Source: an uncultured bacterium (GTDB taxonomy: Bacteria; Pseudomonadota; Alphaproteobacteria; Sphingomonadales; Sphingomonadaceae). Taken from it: a DNA stretch of 64,000 nt. The translations under genes and the position numbers were made by a program. Positions 1 through 6,390 of the stretch are shown one piece after another. Each line of letters begins with the position of its first letter. The stretch's first letter is position 1. The DNA lies in contig CALOGB020000055.1 in the NCBI GenBank assembly GCA_942636505.2, forward strand, positions 1 through 64,000, given 5' to 3'. The notes below the pieces were generated by a model. The model searched no databases, had not been told where the DNA came from, and saw nothing but the letters and a program-made list of their open reading frames with translations.

Positions 1-606
1 GAGCGCGGCCCCTGCCCCGACGCCGCCGACGTCTGCGCGATGGAGCGGTTCAGCTGCAAGATGGCGATCGCGCCGACCGCGTCGATCTCGATCATCTGCG
101 GCGGCACGTCGGCCTGCATCGAGCCGATCCCGGCGAACATCTACACGCACAAGACGCTGTCGGGCAGCTTCTCGATCAAGAACCCGTATCTCGAAAAGAT
201 GCTGAGCGAGAAGTCGAAGAACTCGGATGCGGTCTGGAATTCGATCCTCGAACAGGGCGGCTCGGTCCAGCATCTCGACTTTCTCTCGGTCGAGGAAAAG
301 GACTGCTACAAGACGAGCTTCGAGATCGACCAGCGCTGGCTGCTCGAACTCGCCGCAGATCGCACGCCGTACATCGACCAGGCGCAGTCGCTGAACCTGT
401 TCATCCCCGCGGATGTCGAGAAGTGGGACCTCCTGATGCTTCACTTCCGCGCGTGGGAGCTCGGCATCAAGTCGCTCTATTACCTCCGCTCGAAGTCGGT
501 CCAGCGCGCGGGCTTCGCCGGCGGCGTCGAGGCGGACAACACCATCGACCTGCGCCAGATCGACGTCGAGTCGAAGGATTACGATGAGTGCCTTGCCTGC
601 CAGTAA
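1..606 (+). CDS. nrdA: Ribonucleoside-diphosphate reductase alpha subunit, C-terminal part
   Basis: Catalytic large subunit of class Ia ribonucleotide reductase, which makes deoxyribonucleotides from ribonucleoside diphosphates. The window opens inside the gene, so only the last 201 residues are present. They include a conserved PTASIS loop, a Tyr-Tyr pair in SLYYLRS (fragment residues 160-161) that fits the radical-transfer tyrosines of class Ia enzymes, and a C-terminal ECLAC tail with the Cys pair that shuttles electrons from thioredoxin or glutaredoxin. The stop codon is intact. nrdB follows about 720 bases downstream on the same strand, with a reverse-strand gene between them. Confidence 0.95.
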   Translation, partial: ERGPCPDAADVCAMERFSCKMAIAPTASISIICGGTSACIEPIPANIYTHKTLSGSFSIKNPYLEKMLSEKSKNSDAVWNSILEQGGSVQHLDFLSVEEKDCYKTSFEIDQRWLLELAADRTPYIDQAQSLNLFIPADVEKWDLLMLHFRAWELGIKSLYYLRSKSVQRAGFAGGVEADNTIDLRQIDVESKDYDECLACQ

Positions 607-629
607 GGCCTCTCGGTCGCCAAGCGTGA

Positions 630-656
630 CCCCGGCCCGTGACACGCGGACCGGGG
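630..656. other. GC-rich hairpin downstream of nrdA
   Basis: The arms CCCCGGCCCG and CGGACCGGGG enclose a 7-base loop, starting 24 bases after the nrdA stop. No T-tract follows on the forward strand. The stem is nearly identical to the hairpin at 675-701, so the two look like a duplicated element. It may act as a transcript 3'-end stabiliser or weak terminator for nrdA. Confidence 0.5.
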
Positions 657-668
657 AGCGCCTGACGC

Positions 669-701
669 AAAAAACCCCGGCCCGCGCGAAGCGGACCGGG
701 G
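669..701 (-). terminator. Rho-independent terminator of the DUF2171 gene
   Basis: An 11-base stem with one mismatch (675-685 against 691-701) is bordered by six A residues at 669-674. On the reverse strand these read as a T-tract directly after the hairpin. It lies 45 bases past the stop of the reverse-strand DUF2171 gene, the correct place and orientation for its terminator. Confidence 0.75.
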
Positions 702-745
702 TTCGGGCAGGCTATGCGGCGCGCTCGATGCGCACCGCGTTCGCG

Positions 746-1006
746 TCAGGCCTCTTCTTCGAACGTCACCGCCACGTCGGCGTTGGCGGAAAGCCGGACC
801 TTGCCGTCCTCGATATCCGCAACCAGCCCGAGCGAGATGAAGTGATGATGCCCTTCATGGCTGCCCGTGCCCTCGACGACCTGCGGACCCGAGTCCTTCT
901 TGGTCAGCTTGATGCGGTTGCCTTCGACCTTGTCGACGGTGCCGACATGGACGCCGTCAGCGCCGATGACTTCGGCATGTTCCTGAATCTTGGTTGCATC
1001 GACCAT
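746..1006 (-). CDS. DUF2171 domain-containing protein
   Basis: Small (86 aa) acidic cytoplasmic protein with no signal peptide. The pattern HAEVIGADGVHVGTVD followed by GNRIKLTKKD matches the DUF2171 family, a PRC-barrel-like small beta fold of unknown function common in alphaproteobacteria. A histidine cluster (GSHEGHHH) lies mid-protein. AGGAGA six bases upstream of the ATG supports the start. The gene sits in reverse orientation between nrdA and nrdB and has its own terminator, so it is a separate unit rather than part of the reductase operon. Function unknown. Confidence 0.85.
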   Translation of the reverse strand: MVDATKIQEHAEVIGADGVHVGTVDKVEGNRIKLTKKDSGPQVVEGTGSHEGHHHFISLGLVADIEDGKVRLSANADVAVTFEEEA

Positions 1007-1062
1007 GGTCGTTCTCCTGTGTTGGGTTCGGGTGCTGAACGCGCGCCGGGCGAGTTGGTCGC

Positions 1063-1266
1063 ATGACGTATGGTTCAGCTATCATGTTCGTGGTCGCGGG
1101 CGTGCTTGGAATCGTCGGCACCGCGATGCTGCTCCGGTTGCGCAGCCCGAGCATCACCGAGCAACAAACCTACGCGTTCCGCATGATCGGCATCATGCTC
1201 ACCTCGGGCGCGATCGTCCTCGCGATGTCCGCCGCCGCGATGTGGCAGTGGAGCACCGAGACATGA
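1063..1266 (+). CDS. Small two-helix membrane protein, unknown function
   Basis: A 67-aa ORF with two hydrophobic segments (about residues 5-24 and 42-62) joined by a short polar loop, predicting a small inner-membrane hairpin protein. It starts 56 bases from the divergent DUF2171 start and ends 60 bases before nrdB, so it could be co-transcribed with nrdB. The ribosome binding site is weak. No family was recognised. The clean membrane-protein pattern supports it as real, but an alternative is that this is simply the nrdB leader region. Confidence 0.5.
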   Translation: MTYGSAIMFVVAGVLGIVGTAMLLRLRSPSITEQQTYAFRMIGIMLTSGAIVLAMSAAAMWQWSTET

Positions 1267-1326
1267 CGCCCCCTTCCTGATCCCACCAGTTTCCCGATAT
1301 AAAACCCATCTCCCGAAAGGCCTACC

Positions 1327-2379
1327 ATGTCCCTCCTTCACGCCTCCAAGCAGTACAAGCCGTTCGAATACCCCTGGGCGTTCGAGTTCTGGAAGCGCCA
1401 GCAGCAGCTCCACTGGCTCCCCGAGGAAGTGCCCCTGGGCGAGGATTGCCGCGATTGGGCGCAGAAGCTCAGCGATCACGAGCGCAACCTGCTCACGCAG
1501 ATCTTCCGCTTCTTCACGCAGGCCGACGTCGAGGTGCAGGATTGCTACCACGAGAAGTACGGCCGCGTGTTCAAGCCGACCGAGATCAAGATGATGCTGA
1601 CCTCGTTCAGCAACATGGAGACGGTCCACATCGCCGCCTACAGCCATCTGCTCGACACCATCGGCATGCCCGAGAGCGAGTACGGCGCCTTCCTCGAATA
1701 TGCCGAGATGAAGGAAAAGCATGACTACATGCAGCAGTTCACCGTCGACAACGACGAGGACATCGCGCGCACGCTGGCCATGTTCGGCGGCTTCACCGAG
1801 GGCGTCCAGCTGTTCGCATCGTTCGCGATGCTGATGAACTTCCCGCGCTTCAACAAGATGAAGGGGATGGGCCAGATCGTCACCTGGTCGATCCGCGACG
1901 AGAGCCTTCACTGCGAGGGCATCATCAAGATGTTCCACACCTTCTGTCAGGAGCGCCAGTGCCTGACCAAGGCGGTCAAGGACGACATCGCCGACGTCTG
2001 CCAGACGACGATCCGCCTCGAGGACAATTTCATCGACCTCGCGTTCGAGATGGGCCCGGTCAACGGCATGACCCCCAAGGAGATCAAGAAGTACATCCGC
2101 TTCATCGCCGACTGGCGCATGACTCAGCTCGGCCTGAAGCCGATCTACATGATCGACGAGCACCCGCTGCCCTGGCTCGCCCCGATGCTCAACGGCGTCG
2201 AGCACGCCAACTTCTTCGAACAGCGGGCCACCGAATATTCGAAGGCCGCGACCAAGGGCCAGTGGAACGACGTCTGGGACTCGTTCGACAAGCGCCAGAC
2301 CGCGAAGAAGGGTCCGATTGCGAATGTGGACCTGAGTGAAGTTCGGGACATGTTCAGCGACTCGGTTGCTGCTGAGTAA
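1327..2379 (+). CDS. nrdB: Ribonucleoside-diphosphate reductase beta subunit
   Basis: Radical-generating small subunit (350 aa, normal length) of class Ia ribonucleotide reductase and partner of the nrdA product. Visible ligands of the diiron site include Glu98 and His101 (METVHIAAY) and Glu192 and His195 (RDESLHCEG). Tyr105, four residues after His101, fits the stable tyrosyl radical. A GAAAGG ribosome binding site precedes the ATG. The gene ends in a strong hairpin at 2382-2412. Confidence 0.96.
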   Translation: MSLLHASKQYKPFEYPWAFEFWKRQQQLHWLPEEVPLGEDCRDWAQKLSDHERNLLTQIFRFFTQADVEVQDCYHEKYGRVFKPTEIKMMLTSFSNMETVHIAAYSHLLDTIGMPESEYGAFLEYAEMKEKHDYMQQFTVDNDEDIARTLAMFGGFTEGVQLFASFAMLMNFPRFNKMKGMGQIVTWSIRDESLHCEGIIKMFHTFCQERQCLTKAVKDDIADVCQTTIRLEDNFIDLAFEMGPVNGMTPKEIKKYIRFIADWRMTQLGLKPIYMIDEHPLPWLAPMLNGVEHANFFEQRATEYSKAATKGQWNDVWDSFDKRQTAKKGPIANVDLSEVRDMFSDSVAAE

Positions 2380-2381
2380 AA

Positions 2382-2412
2382 TAGGCGGCGGGCTATTCTT
2401 GCCCGCCGCCTA
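2382..2412. terminator. Bidirectional terminator hairpin between nrdB and the 316-aa gene
   Basis: A perfect 12-base stem (2382-2393 with 2401-2412) and a 7-base loop lie between two converging genes. It begins three bases after the nrdB stop and overlaps the last codons of the reverse-strand gene, whose Gly-Gly-Gly C-terminus is encoded by one arm. There is no long T-tract, so it may work by stalling or by blocking 3' exonucleases. Confidence 0.7.
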
Positions 2413-3343
2413 CACCTGCACGCCGAGCGATGCGTCGTTTAAGTAGCTCAAGCCAGTCTGTCATATCTTCCACACTCTGGAGCGATAGGTTTGAAGGCCA
2501 CGTGATCCGGATCTCGCCTTCGTCGGCATCGAATGTCTCGGTTCGATGGCCGACGGGAATTTCTGCAGTGGTCTTTGCGCTGACCAGTGGCAGAGTTGGC
2601 GGAGCCGCGCGGTCGTCGCCCGTATCAGGGCGATCAATTACCGTAACGCTGTCCATCTCGATTCCTGTCTCGCTTCCTTCGACAAAAACCCAAGCGTCAT
2701 CCATGACTGCGCGGACACGAACCGGCTTTGGCGTAATCAAAGTTCCGCCGATTTCGACTTCTACAAAGTCACCTACTTGGGCTTTGCCGAGAGCGGCGGG
2801 TTTGCCGCCCTCTGCACCGTCGGAATCTGAGCCTCCCGAACGAGCATTTCCATGACTTTCGTTTGCTCCCTCTTGCTCAATGAAGAGTAACGTGTCCCGG
2901 TATGCCTTCATGGCTGGGCGGATGGCTGTTTGATTGAAACCCTGCCGATGCAAGTACGTCACGATGCCGTCTTCGGGGGGTATCATGTCCGGCCACCGAG
3001 CGCGCAACTCTTGAAATAGAGTGGGCTCAAATGCCGCCGCCAACAGGCACTGGCGGCGCTCATTTAAATTATCCGGATGCAGTATCTCACGCGCGCGCGC
3101 AGTGACCCGCATTTCGCCCTTCCCGGCGCGCTCTACTAAACCGTAGCTCGCAAGCGCCGCTAGCGCCTTTGCAGCGGGACCACTTAGCCCGGAATAACCG
3201 ACCAATTTTGCAGCTACCTCCCGGTCGACGGGGGATTGCCGATACAGCTTTTCAATTTTCGCGACTTGCGCAATCGCTTCACCAAGCGGGGTATTGGGAT
3301 ACGATGGGCTCCGTACGGTCGGCGGCGATGGCGGAACGTTCAT
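2393..3343 (-). CDS. Hypothetical protein with N-terminal winged-helix-like region
   Basis: A 316-aa soluble protein whose family was not recognised. Residues about 20-85 look like a winged helix-turn-helix (alternating helices, then LVERAGKGEMRVTARAREIL resembling a wing). A second helical block follows (about 85-155), then a Gly/Ser-rich linker (about 160-180) and a mixed C-terminal domain. There is no signal peptide. GGGAGA lies about ten bases before the ATG. GC content is visibly lower than in neighbouring genes and codon choice is less biased, suggesting horizontal acquisition. A DNA-binding role is inferred only from the N-terminal pattern. Confidence 0.75.
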   Translation of the reverse strand: MNVPPSPPTVRSPSYPNTPLGEAIAQVAKIEKLYRQSPVDREVAAKLVGYSGLSGPAAKALAALASYGLVERAGKGEMRVTARAREILHPDNLNERRQCLLAAAFEPTLFQELRARWPDMIPPEDGIVTYLHRQGFNQTAIRPAMKAYRDTLLFIEQEGANESHGNARSGGSDSDGAEGGKPAALGKAQVGDFVEVEIGGTLITPKPVRVRAVMDDAWVFVEGSETGIEMDSVTVIDRPDTGDDRAAPPTLPLVSAKTTAEIPVGHRTETFDADEGEIRITWPSNLSLQSVEDMTDWLELLKRRIARRAGVGGGQE

Positions 3344-3674
3344 AGTACAAAGTCTCCCACGGCGAAATTAGTACTCAGCAATACTCTTTCTCAAAAAGAG
3401 ACACAAGCCACTTGACGCTAGTCGAGGCGGCTGACATTAGAAGGTTGCCGAAACCCGAATGGGAACAGCGGAAAGGTGGGAAACGCTTTTGAGATAGGGT
3501 CACAGTAGCGGAGACTGGGAAGCCGCATAGCAGAAGGGCCGACCTAACGGCCGGCCCCCGGATATCCGGACGCCGAAACGTCGCGAAATCGATTTGCAAA
3601 TTTTGCGGTCTGCAAATTCTGAATCGCACGATTAGGAGCCTGGATCAACCCTCTCGTATAACGAGGAGGGCCTA
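3344..3674. other. Intergenic low-GC stretch
   Basis: No convincing gene, tRNA or element end was seen. It contains the leader of the reverse-strand 316-aa gene, two TGCAAATT direct repeats near 3595-3620, and an imperfect inverted repeat ending in the GAGGAGGG that serves as ribosome binding site for the following short ORF. Confidence 0.5.
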
Positions 3675-3752
3675 ATGGTCTTCGTTCACAGTTACACGCG
3701 CGTCCGGTTCGGGCAGACGGAACACGTCTGTTCGCATTGGCGCTCACGCTAA
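3675..3752 (+). CDS. Putative 25-codon small protein
   Basis: Short ORF ATG...TAA encoding 25 residues, including HSYTRVRFG and EHVCSHWRSR: a basic, aromatic and His/Cys-containing peptide. GAGGAGGG seven bases upstream is one of the strongest ribosome binding sites in the window. A textbook terminator follows 62 bases after the stop, so ORF and terminator form a compact unit about 170 bases long. No named family is recognised. It could instead be a small RNA whose ORF is incidental. Confidence 0.45.
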   Translation: MVFVHSYTRVRFGQTEHVCSHWRSR

Positions 3753-3814
3753 CCCTAGTCGGTAGCTGAGGTTAATAGCCCGTCGCTTCGGTGGCGTGGT
3801 CGGTGCAACATTCA

Positions 3815-3840
3815 GGGCTCGCTTCGGCGGGCCCCTTTTT
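3815..3840 (+). terminator. Rho-independent terminator of the small-ORF unit
   Basis: GGGCTCGC, a TTCG tetraloop and GCGGGCCC form an 8-base stem with one G-T pair, followed by C and five T residues. Orientation is forward. The only forward-strand candidate upstream is the 25-codon ORF or a small RNA. Confidence 0.8.
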
Positions 3841-3985
3841 GTGATGCGCTGAGACATGACGGACACGCCCGCTTCCGACCGTACACCGGCGTCAGCTTCC
3901 GCAGCCAGATCACTCGTACCGAACAAGCATTTTTCGAGCCACGGGATCGCAAATGTATTCAGACGGCAACGACGGCCAACGAAAC

Positions 3986-4273
3986 TCAGGCCCATCCACA
4001 CCAAGGCGAACGCTTACCCCCGCCATATTTGCGCGCGAGGCCCTGCCTGACCAGCATTGCGCCGAGCGGCACTCCGCCCCTCTCGACAATCCGCAACTTG
4101 CAGCCGTAGCGGTCGACGTCGCGCTTGATCGGGGTCTGCGTGAAGGGGTCGGCGTTGAGGAGCGGGTGCATCTTCGGCGTTGCCGCCTGCCCCAGACGCG
4201 CTTCGCGGGGGCAGCGCGGCGGGTGGGTCTCCGGCGTGTCGATGTCGGCGATGCGGATCTTGGTGCCCGCCAT
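3986..4273 (-). CDS. Thermonuclease-family (SNase-like) protein, 5' end unresolved
   Basis: A 95-aa ATG-initiated frame with SNase-like features: GTKIRIADIDTPETH, matching the conserved Arg/Asp segment around the active site, then KRDVDRYGCKLRIV and GAMLVRQGLARKYGG. The conserved family motif VDGDTFW is encoded in the same frame but upstream of this ATG (to about 4330). That frame runs back to a stop near 4430 with no ATG, GTG or TTG. The gene has therefore either lost its true start, suffered a frameshift, or uses a rare start such as the CTG at 4361-4363. Family members of this type usually carry an N-terminal signal or lead peptide, absent here. Confidence 0.6.
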   Translation of the reverse strand: MAGTKIRIADIDTPETHPPRCPREARLGQAATPKMHPLLNADPFTQTPIKRDVDRYGCKLRIVERGGVPLGAMLVRQGLARKYGGGKRSPWCGWA

Positions 4274-4472
4274 CCAGAACGTGTCGCCGTCGACGATGCA
4301 GTCGATCCGCTTGGTGTGGCTGCATATCGTGATGCGTGCGGAGACCGCCTTGCCGCCCGACAGTGCGGAGGTGATCGCAACTGTGGACGCCGCACGGGCA
4401 ACACTTGCCGCGGCTGAAGTTCGTCGCCGATCCTACGTACGAACTCCACACGACCGCACATTGCCCACACTC

Positions 4473-5486
4473 TCAACCGCCGCGCAGCAGGCGCATCACC
4501 AGTGTTCGGATACGCCCGTAATTCTCCTTCGACGCGCCGAGCACGCCGTGGCGTTCGGGCGGGAGGAACGCGAGCGGGTGGCCGTCGGGGCGGAACACGT
4601 AATGATCGAACCACGCGCGCCAGGCTGCGCGCTCGGCTGGCGGGCGTTCGGCGATCGTCAGCAGCGATAGCAGCATCGCGGTGTAGGGCTGGTCCGGCCC
4701 CGCGCTGAACCCGTCCCACCAGAAATTGACCAGGACGTTGACGTCGCCGACCGCCTCGACCTGATGCCACCAGAGTTTCGGCACGTAGAGCGCGTCGCCC
4801 GGCTCCAGCTCGACCACCAGTGCGCGGTCGCGGGCGTTTTCGAAGCGGGGGAAGCGCGGGTCGCCGGGCTCGCTGCCGACCGCGAGGCTGATCGGCTGGC
4901 CGGCGAGCGTGTGGTCGATCGGTCCGACATACAGGTCGCGGATCGCGTCGGGCGGGAACAGCGTGAAGCGCCGCCGCCCCGCCGCGACGCACGCGACATT
5001 GTCCATCGTGTCGTAATGGCAGGCGACGGTCGATGCGTGGCCGACCCAGAACCGGGGGCGCACCGCGGGCGGTACGAACGGCAGGCGGGTCGTCTCCTCG
5101 ATACCGGGGAAATACGTCTCCGCGGTCATCGATCCCATGTACATGCTGGTTCGGCCGGGGTCCGCTGCGCTGTCGAGGATTCGCGTCAGCGCCTCGCCGA
5201 ACGGCACCGCGCTGCGCTCGAAATTAAACCCGGCGAGCGTCGCGTCGTAAGTGTACCGCGCGCCGATCTCGGGCTTGCCGACGAACACCTCCGCGAGCTT
5301 GCCGCTATCGAAGCGGCGAAGCTGCGCCACCACGCCGTCGAGGGCCGCATCCGGGGTCGTCGCGCCCGACAGCATCGGCCAATCCCGCGCCGCGCCGCGC
5401 AGCACCGCGGGCTCGCACCGCGCCATCACCTCGGCGCGGAACGTTTCCGGATCGCGCAACGCGTCGGCGGGCGGCTGGTGCAGCAT
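4473..5486 (-). CDS. Cupin-like (JmjC-related, cupin_8) protein
   Basis: A 337-aa cytoplasmic protein of the cupin_8/JmjC-like superfamily, members of which are mostly Fe(II)/2-oxoglutarate-dependent hydroxylases. The metal triad is visible as His157 and Asp159 (CHYDTMDN) and His241 (WWHQVEAV). The ATG overlaps the stop of the SapC gene (TGATG), so the two are translationally coupled. They diverge from a TonB-dependent receptor followed by a halogenase-like gene. Cupin-like, SapC and halogenase-like genes often sit together beside such receptors in alphaproteobacteria and xanthomonads. The substrate is unknown; protein hydroxylation is inferred only from fold relatives. Confidence 0.85.
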   Translation of the reverse strand: MLHQPPADALRDPETFRAEVMARCEPAVLRGAARDWPMLSGATTPDAALDGVVAQLRRFDSGKLAEVFVGKPEIGARYTYDATLAGFNFERSAVPFGEALTRILDSAADPGRTSMYMGSMTAETYFPGIEETTRLPFVPPAVRPRFWVGHASTVACHYDTMDNVACVAAGRRRFTLFPPDAIRDLYVGPIDHTLAGQPISLAVGSEPGDPRFPRFENARDRALVVELEPGDALYVPKLWWHQVEAVGDVNVLVNFWWDGFSAGPDQPYTAMLLSLLTIAERPPAERAAWRAWFDHYVFRPDGHPLAFLPPERHGVLGASKENYGRIRTLVMRLLRGG

Positions 5487-6169
5487 CAGCCGATGTCCGC
5501 CAGCCGGTTGTTGCGGATCCGGCCGAGCGTCCGCAGATGGCGGATCGATCCGGCCTGCGCATAGGCGAGTTGCAGGTCGCCGCGGCGAAACAGGTCGAGC
5601 ACCGCGGCATTGGGCAATGCGTGCAGCGCGTCGAGGCTGATCGTGTAGAGCCCTTCGAGCGTCAGATGTTCGCCGTCGTCGAAGCTCATCGTCACGTCGA
5701 TCGGCTCGAGCAGGCGATGCGCGAGGAAACGCTCGATCAGCGCATCGGTCTCGGGAATGCCCGACTGGAGGACGTGCAAGGCCTGCTGGATGCGCTTGAG
5801 TGGTAGCGCTGCCTCACCGTTCATGTCGAACAAAAGCTGGCCGTCTGGCGCCGCGAAGACGCCGTGCTCGCGGTCGACGACCAGCTGCCCGTCGGTAATG
5901 TAGAAGCCTTGGCGTTCGAGGTCGACGGGTCGGTAGTCGGGCAACGCCCCCTTCACCGCCATCAGGTTGCGGCCCGGCTCCAGGCCCATCACGACGCCTG
6001 CGTAGAAGGCGCCGGTCTCCGGGTGTTTCGTGAACAAAATCGCATAATACGGGGCGGCCTGGAGAAATTCGTCCGCGACGATCTGCGCGAATTGCCGCTC
6101 TCCGTCATGCGCGCGCGATACGCGCAACGCCGCGTGCTGCGCATGGCTCAGCATCTCCCAGATCGGCAT
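5486..6169 (-). CDS. SapC family protein
   Basis: A 227-aa protein recognisable as SapC-like from PYYAILFTKHPETG, its overall length and its paired cupin gene. The family is named after a Campylobacter S-layer-associated protein, but its biochemical role is unknown. The ATG at 6169 is chosen because GGAGAG stands just upstream and the protein then begins MPIWEML. The same frame extends to a TTG at 6253, which would add 28 unconvincing residues. It is the first gene of a two-gene unit with the cupin-like protein and shares a divergent promoter region, including a xyl-box-like site, with the receptor at 6391. Confidence 0.85.
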   Translation of the reverse strand: MPIWEMLSHAQHAALRVSRAHDGERQFAQIVADEFLQAAPYYAILFTKHPETGAFYAGVVMGLEPGRNLMAVKGALPDYRPVDLERQGFYITDGQLVVDREHGVFAAPDGQLLFDMNGEAALPLKRIQQALHVLQSGIPETDALIERFLAHRLLEPIDVTMSFDDGEHLTLEGLYTISLDALHALPNAAVLDLFRRGDLQLAYAQAGSIRHLRTLGRIRNNRLADIG

Positions 6170-6282
6170 CCATCTCTCTCCGTACAGTCTTCTTGGCCAA
6201 GAGATCGCACATGGCGCCCCGGTTGCAAAGCCTCGCCGCGACCACTCATACAAATGCTTGCATTGATTGTTAGCCTGAGTAT

Positions 6283-6296
6283 TGTGAGCGCTACCG
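6283..6296. promoter_or_regulatory. Putative LacI-type (xyl-box-like) operator upstream of receptor 1
   Basis: The 14-mer TGTGAGCGCTACCG is centred on 6289-6290. It shares the AGCGCTA core with sites near 29505, 29558, 33918 and 49621. It lies about 95 bases before the receptor start and about 114 bases before the divergent SapC start, so it could control both. Confidence 0.6.
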
Positions 6297-6390
6297 TAGA
6301 TGATCGAGACGGTGCGGAAACGCGCATGATTCGATCGTCGAAGCAGTTTTGCCGTGGACGCCTCTCACAAGAAGGGCGGTGCGGTGCCGC

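Noticed and set aside
3344..3985. Possible tRNA gene or element attachment site in the low-GC intergenic region
   Set aside because: No cloverleaf, CCA end or flanking direct repeat of att type could be found by eye.
5800..5813. TGGTAGCGCTGCC, close to the operator core, inside the SapC gene
   Set aside because: It is coding sequence about 580 bases from the receptor start with an imperfect right half. A remote auxiliary operator is possible but unsupported.
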